A stretch of DNA of 64,000 nt from Mucilaginibacter cryoferens (GTDB lineage Bacteria; Bacteroidota; Bacteroidia; Sphingobacteriales; Sphingobacteriaceae): contig NZ_JACHCR010000018.1 of the NCBI RefSeq assembly GCF_014205845.1, positions 89,877 to 153,876 on the forward strand, written 5' to 3'. Both the position numbers and the translations under genes were made by a program. The notes beneath the pieces are model-generated. The model was not told where the DNA came from, did no database searches, and saw only the letters and a list, made by a program, of their open reading frames with translations. How positions within the stretch are numbered: position 1 is the first letter of the stretch; each line of letters starts with the position of its first letter. Shown here piece by piece: positions 8,946 to 18,446 of this stretch.

Positions 8946-11312
8946 ATGCAGAAAGTTAAGAACTTAATCGTAACATCACTATTGCTTGCTGTTTTCCTAT
9001 GGCCGGCCGGCAGCAGCGCACAAACTAATTTATATGTTTCCCTCGGCGGTAATGATAGCAATCCGGGTACCCAAAGCGCCCCATTTGCTTCTATAAGCGG
9101 TGCATTGATCAGGGCGCGGAAAATTTCGGGCGCCGTTTTCATCAGGCTTTATGCAGGTACCTATTATTTGAGTAATCCTGTGGTGTTCCGTTCTGCCGAT
9201 TCAAGGAAGGATAATGAGCCCCTTACTTTGACGAATGTTGACCACCAGAAGGTTATCATAAGCGGCGGCGCTATATTAGGCGGTTTGAACTGGACGGTAT
9301 ATAAAAATGGTATCTGGCAGGCTAAGATTGGTCATGACCTTGTTTTCGATGAACTGTTTGTGAACAGAAAATTACAGCGGATGGCCCGTTACCCAAACTA
9401 TGACCCTTCGGCTCAATTTCTCGGCGGTACAGCAGCCGATGCCGTGAGCAAAGAACGGGCTGCAAGATGGAAGTCGCCTGCGGGTGGATACGTGCATGCC
9501 CTGCACAGCGCCAAATGGGGTGATTTTCATTATATCATTACAGGAAAAGACACCCACGGCGAACCGATACTGGAAGGGGGTTGGCAAAATAACCGGCGTT
9601 CGGGCATGCATGAAAAATATCGGTATACAGAGAATGTTTTTGAAGAGCTTGATACAGTCAACGAATGGTATTATAACAAGAAAACGAAAATCTTATATTA
9701 TTTACCGCCTAAAGGCCTTGATTTAAAAACTGCAAAGTTTGAAACACCTCAGATTGCCCATTTATTTGAATTTAGGGGGGCGGAAGAAAAGCCGGTTAAA
9801 AATATTACTATATCCGGCCTTACATTAACGGAGACGGTACGCGCTTTTATGCAAAACAAGGAGCCATTGCTGCGCAGCGACTGGACGATTTATCGGGGTG
9901 CGGCAGTATTTTACGAAGGTGCGGTACGTTGCCACCTCGAAAATTGTGTGCTGCATGATTTGGGCAGCAATGCCGTCTTTTTTAGCAAATTCAACCGCGA
10001 CTGTGAAGTGTCCGGGTGCCAGATTTCCGAAATTGGTGCAAGCGGCATTTGTTTTGTCGGCGATCCGGGTGCGGTACGTTCGCCCAGCTTTGAATATAAC
10101 GAGTACATACCATCAACGGAAATTGACCGTACGCCCGGGCCAAAAACAAACAATTACCCAAAGGACTGTAAAGTTTATGATAACCTGATGTTTGATCTCG
10201 GTTTCGTAGAAAAACAATCAACAGGTGTGGAGCTATCTATGTGCCAGGACATCACGGTGAGCCACAATACCATTTACGATGTGCCCCGTGCCGGTATAAA
10301 CGTAAGTGAAGGGACCTGGGGAGGGCATATTATTGAATTTAACGATGTGTTTAATACCGTAAAGGAAACCGGAGACCATGGTTCATTTAATTCCTGGGGA
10401 CGCGACCGTTACTGGCAAGCTGATAAGAAAAAGCTTGATTCAATTGTTGCCGAAAACCCCGGCATAGCGCTCCTTGATGTAGTGAAGCCGATTATCATTC
10501 GTAACAACCGGTTCCGCTGCGACCACGGTTGGGATATCGACCTGGACGACGGATCAAGTAATTATCATATTTACAATAACCTGTGCTTAAACGGGGGTAT
10601 TAAGCTGCGCGAGGGCGTAAACCGTATTGTTGAGAATAACATCATGGTTAATAGTACTTTTCACCCTCATGTGTGGTTTAAAAACAGCCATGATATCTTT
10701 CGCTATAATATAGTCGGGGCGGGATACCTGCCTATAGGTATCACCACCTGGGGAAAAGAAGTTGATGATAACGCTTTTCCTGATTCCGTTTCACTGGCTG
10801 AAGCACGTTTGCGCGGAACGGATAGTCATTCGGTGCAGGGCCCCCTAACCTTTGAAAATTCTGAAAAAGGAGATTTTCGCGTGAAAGAGGGTGCTGCTGC
10901 GTTATCCGTCGGTTTCAAAAATTTCGCGATGGATAATTTCGGAGTTGTTTCCGCGCGGTTGAAAGCTATTGCCAGGAAACCGTCTTTCCCGGCAATAGTA
11001 GTCACTGGTAATTTAAGCGAAGATGATACGATAGATTTCATGGGTGCCAGGATTAAAAACCTGAGCACAGCCGGCGAGCAATCTGCAACCGGCATGGGCC
11101 AGATCAAAGGCGTGTTGGTACTCTCAGTTGCACGTGGATCGGCCGCGTCGGTATTCCTTCAGGCCAATGATGTAATATTAATTTTTAATCACCGGCAGGT
11201 TGACAATCTTAAAGATCTGCTGGAAGCCCGGGGCGCGGTCGGGAAAAATACCGAAATAGTGATCTTTCGCAACCAACATCAATTGAAGCAAAAGATTGAA
11301 GTAAAGATGTAA
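8946..11312 (+). CDS. Right-handed beta-helix glycosidase, GH141-like, with C-terminal PDZ domain
   Basis: The 788-residue secreted protein has a signal peptide ending near GSSAQ, then YVSLGGNDSNPGTQSAPF, the standard opening of right-handed parallel beta-helix carbohydrate enzymes. The body (about 25-650) carries repeated beta-helix coils, and DHGSFNSWGRDRYW resembles a signature I associate with GH141, a family with alpha-L-fucosidase and xylanase members. A pectate-lyase-like role is the alternative. Residues from about 690 to the end form a PDZ-like module (IKGVLVLSVARGSAA, then ANDVILIFNHRQVDNLKDL), unusual for a polysaccharide-degrading enzyme. It lies 21 nt after GH42 and 13 nt before GH29. 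Confidence 0.72.
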   Translation: MQKVKNLIVTSLLLAVFLWPAGSSAQTNLYVSLGGNDSNPGTQSAPFASISGALIRARKISGAVFIRLYAGTYYLSNPVVFRSADSRKDNEPLTLTNVDHQKVIISGGAILGGLNWTVYKNGIWQAKIGHDLVFDELFVNRKLQRMARYPNYDPSAQFLGGTAADAVSKERAARWKSPAGGYVHALHSAKWGDFHYIITGKDTHGEPILEGGWQNNRRSGMHEKYRYTENVFEELDTVNEWYYNKKTKILYYLPPKGLDLKTAKFETPQIAHLFEFRGAEEKPVKNITISGLTLTETVRAFMQNKEPLLRSDWTIYRGAAVFYEGAVRCHLENCVLHDLGSNAVFFSKFNRDCEVSGCQISEIGASGICFVGDPGAVRSPSFEYNEYIPSTEIDRTPGPKTNNYPKDCKVYDNLMFDLGFVEKQSTGVELSMCQDITVSHNTIYDVPRAGINVSEGTWGGHIIEFNDVFNTVKETGDHGSFNSWGRDRYWQADKKKLDSIVAENPGIALLDVVKPIIIRNNRFRCDHGWDIDLDDGSSNYHIYNNLCLNGGIKLREGVNRIVENNIMVNSTFHPHVWFKNSHDIFRYNIVGAGYLPIGITTWGKEVDDNAFPDSVSLAEARLRGTDSHSVQGPLTFENSEKGDFRVKEGAAALSVGFKNFAMDNFGVVSARLKAIARKPSFPAIVVTGNLSEDDTIDFMGARIKNLSTAGEQSATGMGQIKGVLVLSVARGSAASVFLQANDVILIFNHRQVDNLKDLLEARGAVGKNTEIVIFRNQHQLKQKIEVKM

Positions 11313-11325
11313 TAATTATGAATTT

Positions 11326-13413
11326 ATGAATAGAAATTTTTTCCTGGGAATCGTTTTTTCTTTATGCCCAACTGTGTTTTGCAGTGCTCAAATCGGTGCG
11401 CCTAAACCATTTGGTCCGGTCCCAACCAGTAACCAACTGCTTGTGCAGCAAATGGAATCCTATGCGTTTGTGCATTTTTCATTGAATACCTACACTGATC
11501 AATCCTGGGGATTTGGTAACGAAGATGTGAACTTGTTTAATCCGAAAGATCTTGATTGCCGCCAATGGGCACGTAGCTGCAAAGAAGCAGGTATGAAAGG
11601 AATCATCATCACCGCGAAGCATCACTGCGGTTTTTGCCTTTGGCCGTCAAAATATACAGCGTATTCTGTTAAAAATTCACCATGGAAAAATGGCAAAGGT
11701 GATGTGGTGAGGGAAATGGCCGACGCCTGTAAAGAATATGGTTTGAAATTGGGCATTTATTTATCGCCCTGGGACAGAAACGATCCGGATTATGGCAAGC
11801 CCGAATACATTAGCTATTTCAGGAATCAGCTTACTGAACTGCTGACTAATTATGGGCCCATTTTCGAGGTATGGTTTGATGGCGCTAATGGCGGTTCGGG
11901 TTATTATGGCGGTGCTAATGAAACCCGTACTATTGACCGGACAACCTATTATGACTGGAAGAATACCTATGCCCTTATCCATAAACTACAGCCAAATTGC
12001 GTAATCTGGAACGATGGTGGAGATAGAGGCGATCTTCGTTGGGTAGGAACGGAAGCAGGTTATGTAGGCGAAACCAATTGGAGCCTGCTCAATGCTACGG
12101 GCGAAGTAACCTGGAATATGTTACATCATGGTTTAGAAAACGGTAATGCATGGGTGGCTGCTGAAGTAAATACTTCTATCAGGCCAGAGTGGTTTTATCA
12201 CCCCGCTGAAGACACTAAGGTAAAAACGTTGCCTCAGCTGATGGATACTTACTATCACTCCATTGGGCGCAATGCTACCTTCTTGCTTAACTTCCCTATC
12301 ATGCCCAATGGTTTGATCAATGAAAGAGATGAAAAAGCAGCCTCAGAATTTGGTAAAGCGGTTAACGAAGCCTTTGCGGTAGACCTGGCTAAAATAAAGA
12401 AAACAACTGCTTCCAACGTTCGTGGAAACAATAAAGAATTTGGTGCCGACAAAGCTGTTGATAATAATAAAGATACTTATTGGGTAACGGACGATGATGT
12501 GAAAACTGCTTCGCTGACTATCGATTTGGGTAAGCCAACTACATTTAATCGTTTCCTGGTGCAGGAATATATCCAGTTGGGGCAAAGGGTGAAAGCATTC
12601 ACGGTTGAAGCCCAGGTTGATGGCAGTTGGAAGGAAGTAGCCAATGCGACAACGATTGGCTACAAACGTATTCTTACATTCCCGAGTGTGAAGGCAACAA
12701 AGGTTCGGTTAAATATTACCGATTCTAAAAGTTGTCCTCTTATTTCCAATATCGGTGTTTATGACGCACCGCAGATTTTAACGGCACCTGCTATTATCAG
12801 GGATCAATCCGGTAAAATAATCATAACCCCGGCAGACAAAGAATCGGTGGTTTACTTCACATTGGATGGAAGTGCGCCCACCACAGGTTCAAAAAAATAT
12901 GCCGGACCGTTTCAAACAGACGGGAAGCTGGATGTAAAGGCAATTGCCGGCGACGCTACCACGGGGAAAAGCAGCCCTGAAGTTGAGGAGAAATTTGACC
13001 TGCCCCGCACCGATTGGAAAATTTTAGGAATAAGCGACGAAAAGGCTAACGCAATTTTAGATGGAGATCCCTCTACAGTATGGCACCAGGATAAAGAGAA
13101 AAAAATGCCGGTTGATTTGGTGATCGACCTGGGAAAAGAAGAAAGCCTGGCTGGTTTCAGGTATTTGCCAGATCCTGGTTTATGGGGCCCTGGCATTATT
13201 ACCAACTATCAATTTTATGTATCTGCCGACACTAAAGAATGGAAATTGGTTGATAAAGGAGAGTTCTCCAATATCAAAAACAATCCTCTGATACAAATTA
13301 AAAACTTTGCGGCTGTAAAAGCACGCTATATTAAATTGAGGGCTTTGAAAAATACAGAAGGCAACGATAATACAGGATATGCCGAAGTTGATGTGATTAC
13401 AAGCCAGCCCTAA
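11326..13413 (+). CDS. GH29 alpha-L-fucosidase with accessory beta-sandwich domains, secreted
   Basis: This 695-residue enzyme releases terminal alpha-L-fucose. The signal peptide ends near FCSAQ. The GH29 barrel (about 30-340) shows TAKHHCGFCLWPS and the nucleophile Asp in EVWFDGANG (D185); this style fits the GH29-B branch with 1,3/1,4 linkage preference, though I cannot confirm linkage. Downstream are an F5/8-type (CBM32-like) domain (about 360-480), a short chitobiase-like beta domain with VYFTLDGSAPTTGS, and a second F5/8-type domain to the end. The fucosidase is the strongest pointer that the target glycan is fucosylated. Confidence 0.9.
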   Translation: MNRNFFLGIVFSLCPTVFCSAQIGAPKPFGPVPTSNQLLVQQMESYAFVHFSLNTYTDQSWGFGNEDVNLFNPKDLDCRQWARSCKEAGMKGIIITAKHHCGFCLWPSKYTAYSVKNSPWKNGKGDVVREMADACKEYGLKLGIYLSPWDRNDPDYGKPEYISYFRNQLTELLTNYGPIFEVWFDGANGGSGYYGGANETRTIDRTTYYDWKNTYALIHKLQPNCVIWNDGGDRGDLRWVGTEAGYVGETNWSLLNATGEVTWNMLHHGLENGNAWVAAEVNTSIRPEWFYHPAEDTKVKTLPQLMDTYYHSIGRNATFLLNFPIMPNGLINERDEKAASEFGKAVNEAFAVDLAKIKKTTASNVRGNNKEFGADKAVDNNKDTYWVTDDDVKTASLTIDLGKPTTFNRFLVQEYIQLGQRVKAFTVEAQVDGSWKEVANATTIGYKRILTFPSVKATKVRLNITDSKSCPLISNIGVYDAPQILTAPAIIRDQSGKIIITPADKESVVYFTLDGSAPTTGSKKYAGPFQTDGKLDVKAIAGDATTGKSSPEVEEKFDLPRTDWKILGISDEKANAILDGDPSTVWHQDKEKKMPVDLVIDLGKEESLAGFRYLPDPGLWGPGIITNYQFYVSADTKEWKLVDKGEFSNIKNNPLIQIKNFAAVKARYIKLRALKNTEGNDNTGYAEVDVITSQP

Positions 13414-13494
13414 TGTTATTATCCGGCATTTGTGGAGCCGGTTATCCATTTAAATGATGAATACACATATCAAATTAATAATCAATTATTTAAT

Positions 13495-15936
13495 ATGCTA
13501 CTGCGGGGAATAGCGCTCTTGTTTGCAGTTTTATTGGCTTTAAATGTAACAGCACAGGACAGGTCAAATGCCGGGTCTGAAAGGACAAGAGATAATTTTG
13601 ACTTTAGCTGGAAGTTTCACAAAGGCGATATCGCTATCAAACGGGCAGTGAAAGCTGCGGGATATGGAGGTTTGACAGATATCAATGTCAAAGTTGAAAC
13701 AAATAAAGAAGTCATTGTTGCTTATACCGATGTTGATAAAGCAGCAACATTTAAACCCGAAGACTGGAAGGAAATAAACCTGCCGCATGATTGGTGTGTG
13801 GAGGGGACTTTTGTTAATGATAAATCAATCGGGAGCTCGCCTGCCGTAAGCGGATATTTGCCTGGTGGGACAGGCTTTTATAGAAAGGAGTTTGAAATAC
13901 CGGAAGCCGATAAAGGAAAAAAAATATCTATAGAATTTGACGGGATTTTTAGAAACAGCACCGTTTGGGTCAATGGTCAGCTTTTAGGCACGCACCAAAG
14001 CGGCTATACCCCTTCCAACTATGATTTGACAGATGTTTTGCGTTACGGTAACGAAGGCAAAAATGTTATTCTTGTAAAGGTTGACGCAACCGAATACGAA
14101 GGCTGGTGGTACGAAGGGTGTGGGATTTACCGGCACGTTTGGCTCAATAAAACCGACAGGCTCCATGTTGACCGGTTTGGTACCTATGTTACTACAACTT
14201 TAGCGTGGCCTGATGAAGCTGCTGTAAACGTAAAAACCAATATTAAAAACGAATACGGCGTAGTTAAAAACATTACACTCGTCTCTAAAATTGTCGATAA
14301 TAAAGGAATGGTGCTTGATACAAAAACTTCATCGCAAATAATTGACCCGTTTAGCACTACTGAACTTTCACAAAAAGGAACTATTCAAAAGCCCTTGCTT
14401 TGGACACCCGAAACACCAAATCTTTATAAGATACTGACTGAAGTTTCTGAAAACGGGATAGTCGTCGACAATTACGAAACCACTTTTGGGGTAAGGACAA
14501 TCGAGATAAACCGTAACGGGGTGTTTTTAAACGGAAAGCTTTACCCTGTGAAGGGCACTTGTAACCACCAGGATTTTGCCGGGATTGGTGTGGCACTCCC
14601 CGATAAAATAAACGAATACAAATTAAAGTTGCTCAAAGAAATGGGCAGCAATGCTTATCGTTGTTCCCATCATCCTCCCACGCCAGAACTGCTTGATATG
14701 TGCGACAGGATGGGGTTACTCGTATTGGACGAAAACCGCATGTTGTCCAGCTCTGAAGAAGGGACAAAGGATTTGAAAGCCATGTTATACCGGGATCGCA
14801 ACCACCCGTCAATATTTATGTGGAGTATGGAAAATGAGGAATGGATTCAAGGCACGGTGACCGGGGCCAGGGTACTAAAAACACTGGTTGATATCACCCA
14901 TAAAATAGACCCTACCCGCCCGGTGACTGCCGCCATGAATCACGGACGGAACGAAGGTGGTTATAGTGATGTGCTGGATGTTGTGGGTTATAATTATGGA
15001 GATAAGGGGCTGGCGTATGTGAAAGACCATGAAAAATATCCCAACCGAATTGAGTTTTGTACAGAAGCCACAAGCTTCATTTCAACCCGCGGTGAGTATC
15101 AGAACGATTTGGGTAAAGGTTATGTCTCAAACCTCGGGCTATGGCAACCCAACTGGGGGCCGCTGCCTGGTGAAGACTGGGCAGACATTGTTAAATATCC
15201 CTATCTGGGAGGCTTGTTTGTATGGACAGGTTTTGATTACCGGGGTGAGCCTACTCCATACCAATGGCCATGTGTTACATCTCATTTCGGGTTTATGGAT
15301 ATATGCGGTTTCCCCAAAGATGGGTACTACGCGTACAAAGCGGCCTGGACGAGCGAACCGGTTGTTCATATTTTCCCCCATTGGAACTGGCTCGGCAAAG
15401 ATGGAGACAGCATAAAGGTGCATTGTTACACCAACTGCGACGAAGTAGAGCTATTGCTCAACGGCAAAAGTATAGGCAGGCAAAAAACAACTCCTTATAC
15501 CAAACTGATATGGAGTCTTGTATATAAGCCCGGTAAACTTGAAAGCAGGGGATATAAAGGCGGAAAGTTGGTAACAACCGACATTGTTGAAACAACAACT
15601 GCCCCGGCCCAGTTGGCACTGAAGAGCGATTGCAGCTTACTTAAAGCTGACGGTGCCGACGTTGCTGTCATCCAGGTGGCACTTAAAGACGCCAAAGGAA
15701 GGATAGTCCCTACAGCGGCGAACCTGGTAAAGTTTTCAATTGAAGGCCCGGGAAGAATTATCGGCACAGGCAATGGTAACCCCAGCAGTCATGAACCGGA
15801 TAAAGCCAGCCAGCGGATGGCTTTCAACGGATATTGCCTGGTGTTGGTTCAATCCAATAAGCAGCCAGGGGAAATTCGGTTAAAAGCTCAATCCAAAACC
15901 CTTAAAGGAGCTGAAGTTGTTATCAAAGTCCAATAA
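13495..15936 (+). CDS. GH2 beta-galactosidase family enzyme (first copy), secreted
   Basis: This 813-residue GH2 enzyme has the usual order of sugar-binding domain (LPHDWCVEG), immunoglobulin-like domain, TIM barrel and C-terminal beta domains (PGRIIGTGNGNPSSHE). The acid/base is the Glu of ENE in MWSMENEEW (E448) and the nucleophile is in FCTEATS (E524). I start it at 13495, where MLLRGIALLFAVLLALNVTAQ forms a signal peptide; the upstream ATG at 13432 would add 21 non-signal residues. The 81-nt gap to GH29 is the second longest within the run after GH42. GH2 also includes beta-mannosidases and glucuronidases, so galactosidase activity is inferred. Confidence 0.85.
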   Translation: MLLRGIALLFAVLLALNVTAQDRSNAGSERTRDNFDFSWKFHKGDIAIKRAVKAAGYGGLTDINVKVETNKEVIVAYTDVDKAATFKPEDWKEINLPHDWCVEGTFVNDKSIGSSPAVSGYLPGGTGFYRKEFEIPEADKGKKISIEFDGIFRNSTVWVNGQLLGTHQSGYTPSNYDLTDVLRYGNEGKNVILVKVDATEYEGWWYEGCGIYRHVWLNKTDRLHVDRFGTYVTTTLAWPDEAAVNVKTNIKNEYGVVKNITLVSKIVDNKGMVLDTKTSSQIIDPFSTTELSQKGTIQKPLLWTPETPNLYKILTEVSENGIVVDNYETTFGVRTIEINRNGVFLNGKLYPVKGTCNHQDFAGIGVALPDKINEYKLKLLKEMGSNAYRCSHHPPTPELLDMCDRMGLLVLDENRMLSSSEEGTKDLKAMLYRDRNHPSIFMWSMENEEWIQGTVTGARVLKTLVDITHKIDPTRPVTAAMNHGRNEGGYSDVLDVVGYNYGDKGLAYVKDHEKYPNRIEFCTEATSFISTRGEYQNDLGKGYVSNLGLWQPNWGPLPGEDWADIVKYPYLGGLFVWTGFDYRGEPTPYQWPCVTSHFGFMDICGFPKDGYYAYKAAWTSEPVVHIFPHWNWLGKDGDSIKVHCYTNCDEVELLLNGKSIGRQKTTPYTKLIWSLVYKPGKLESRGYKGGKLVTTDIVETTTAPAQLALKSDCSLLKADGADVAVIQVALKDAKGRIVPTAANLVKFSIEGPGRIIGTGNGNPSSHEPDKASQRMAFNGYCLVLVQSNKQPGEIRLKAQSKTLKGAEVVIKVQ

Positions 15937-15974
15937 GATTAAAATATTATTTCCTCAAAGAATAAAACATCACT

Positions 15975-18419
15975 ATGAAGTTGCATAAAACTTACTGTAT
16001 AGAACATCATGTTAAAGCAATAGTAACAGGCTTACTGTTTTTGGCTGTTAGCATCGCGTGTCAGGCTCAAAATGCCGTTAAAATTGAACGGAAACAACTA
16101 TTTGATTATAACTGGAAATTTTTTCAGGGAGACATGGCATCGACAAAATCAAGGGATTTTGACGATATGGGCTGGCGGAGCCTTGATTTACCGCACGATT
16201 GGAGTATCGAAGGTAAAATAAGCCCTAAAAATCCTATGGGAGGGGCGGGGGGATATTTTCCGGCAGGTATTGGCTGGTACAAGAAAACTTTCAAAGTTCC
16301 CGGTGAATGGAAAGGCAAAAAAGTTTCCATTTATTTTGAAGGGGTCTATATGAATTCTGAAGTGTTTATCAATGGAAAATCACTTGGAATTTACCCATAT
16401 GGCTATTCATCCTTTAGTTACGACCTTTCGCCTGATTTAGATTTTAATAATGAAAATGTGATAGCGGTGCGGGTAGACAATTCGCAACAAGTGAACAGCA
16501 GGTGGTACAGTGGTTCAGGCATTTATCGCCACGTTTGGATGAACGTTACCGATGCTGTACATATAGCCAATTGGGGAGTCGCCATTACAACCCCTGATGT
16601 GTCACCCCAAAAAGCAACTGTTCAAATTAAAACATTGCTAAAAAACGAAAGTGATTTACCTCAAAGTATTGCTCTTAGCACCTGGTTAAAGGATGCAAAT
16701 TCTAAAAATGCAGGAAATAACCAGGTAAAGGTTGAACTGGCTGCAAATAGCGAGAAAGAAGTTGCGCAAACCATTATTGTAGCAAAACCACAGCAATGGA
16801 CGCCGGAATCACCTCGTTTATACGATGCACAAATAAGTATCATCCTAAATAAAAATGTAATTGACAAAACGGAAACGAGTTTTGGCATACGTGCCATAAA
16901 ATTTACACCTGAAAATGGATTTCAGCTTAATGGCAAAACAGTAAAACTCAATGGCGGGTGTGTACACCATGATAATGGTTGCCTGGGGGCTGCCGCTTTT
17001 GACCGCGCCGAGGAACGTAAGGTGGAATTGCTCAAAGAAGCAGGCTTTAACGCGGTTCGAACTTCTCATAATCCCCCTTCCGAGGCTTTTTTAAATGCCT
17101 GCGACAAGTTAGGCCTATTGGTTGTTGATGAATCGTTTGACTGCTGGAGAACAGGCAAAAACAAACAGGACTATGCGCAATATTTCGCCCAGTGGTGGAA
17201 ACGCGACTTAGACGCTATGGTTTTACGGGATCGTAATCACCCTTCAATTGTAATGTGGAGCATAGGTAACGAAATAGTAGAGAGGGGGAGTCCGGACGCT
17301 GTAAAAACAGCCAAAATGCTTGCAGATGCTATAAAAGAGATAGACACTATCCGACCGGTTACATCGGCTATTGTAGCTAATGGTAAAGATTGGGCAACGC
17401 TTGATTCCCTTATGGCGGCCCATAATGTAGGTGGTTATAATTATCATTTATGGAGCGCGTCTGCTGATCATAAGCGGGTACCTTCACGGATGATCGTTCA
17501 AACGGAGTCGTACCCCAGGGATGCTTTTGCAAACTGGAAACTGGTAAAAAGCAACAATTATGTGCTTGGGGATTTTGTTTGGACAGCTATGGATTATCTC
17601 GGAGAATCGGGGATAGGCCGTTGGTATTATTCGGGCGATGTACCCGGTGAACACTGGGAACATGATTTTTTTCCCTGGCATGGTGCCTATTGTGGCGATA
17701 TTGATTTGATTGGGTGGAGAAAGCCGATTTCGCACTACCGTAACCTGTTATATAATAATACCGAAAAGCTCTACATGGCTGTTCGTGAGTCTGAGCCCGA
17801 TCCGCTGGAGATTAAGACAACGTGGTGGTCTGTATGGCCAACCTGGGAAAGCTGGACCTGGCCCGAGTATTTGGGAAAGGCGATTAAGGTAGAAGTTTAT
17901 TCGAAGTACCCTAAGGTACGCCTGTACCTCAACAACAAGTTAATTGGAGAAAAGTCAACGACTGAGGAACAGGAATATAAAGCTGAATTTACAGTGCCTT
18001 ACACGCCCGGCCAGCTTAAAGCCATTGGTGTGGATAACGATAAAGAGCTTGAATCAACCGTTTTGCAAACCTCGGGGGAGGCTGCAAAAATCAAACTAAC
18101 CGCTGATCGGAAAGAGATAATCGCCAATGGACAGGACTTGTCATATGTTGCCATAGAGATAACCGACAAGGACGGTGTACTTCAGCCAAATGCTGCAAAC
18201 AGCCTGCTTTTCAAAATTGACGGCCCCGGAATAATTGCCGGAGTGGCCAATGCGGATATGAAAGATACGGACCCGTACGTTGGAAATACGCACAAAGCCT
18301 GGCACGGACGAGCGCTGGTTATAATAAAAAGTACTCACGGCGCGGGTGATATTAAATTGACGGTTAGTTCCCCCGATCTATCAGAGGCTATTTTAAATAT
18401 TAAAACACTTGGGCATTAA
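15975..18419 (+). CDS. GH2 beta-galactosidase (second copy), secreted
   Basis: This is an 814-residue GH2 enzyme paralogous to the previous gene in architecture but not near-identical. The signal peptide ends around ACQAQ. Motifs are LPHDWSIEG in the sugar-binding domain, SGSGIYRHVW, the acid/base Glu in WSIGNEIVE (E433) and the nucleophile in IVQTESYPRD (E511). The C-terminal part carries a DUF4982-like and a GH2 C-terminal beta domain (KIDGPGIIAGVANAD). It lies 38 nt after the first GH2. Two different GH2 enzymes side by side suggest two beta-galactosyl linkages or contexts in one glycan rather than simple redundancy. Confidence 0.87.
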   Translation: MKLHKTYCIEHHVKAIVTGLLFLAVSIACQAQNAVKIERKQLFDYNWKFFQGDMASTKSRDFDDMGWRSLDLPHDWSIEGKISPKNPMGGAGGYFPAGIGWYKKTFKVPGEWKGKKVSIYFEGVYMNSEVFINGKSLGIYPYGYSSFSYDLSPDLDFNNENVIAVRVDNSQQVNSRWYSGSGIYRHVWMNVTDAVHIANWGVAITTPDVSPQKATVQIKTLLKNESDLPQSIALSTWLKDANSKNAGNNQVKVELAANSEKEVAQTIIVAKPQQWTPESPRLYDAQISIILNKNVIDKTETSFGIRAIKFTPENGFQLNGKTVKLNGGCVHHDNGCLGAAAFDRAEERKVELLKEAGFNAVRTSHNPPSEAFLNACDKLGLLVVDESFDCWRTGKNKQDYAQYFAQWWKRDLDAMVLRDRNHPSIVMWSIGNEIVERGSPDAVKTAKMLADAIKEIDTIRPVTSAIVANGKDWATLDSLMAAHNVGGYNYHLWSASADHKRVPSRMIVQTESYPRDAFANWKLVKSNNYVLGDFVWTAMDYLGESGIGRWYYSGDVPGEHWEHDFFPWHGAYCGDIDLIGWRKPISHYRNLLYNNTEKLYMAVRESEPDPLEIKTTWWSVWPTWESWTWPEYLGKAIKVEVYSKYPKVRLYLNNKLIGEKSTTEEQEYKAEFTVPYTPGQLKAIGVDNDKELESTVLQTSGEAAKIKLTADRKEIIANGQDLSYVAIEITDKDGVLQPNAANSLLFKIDGPGIIAGVANADMKDTDPYVGNTHKAWHGRALVIIKSTHGAGDIKLTVSSPDLSEAILNIKTLGH

Positions 18420-18446
18420 CATGATGAACGATGAAAAATTTATATT

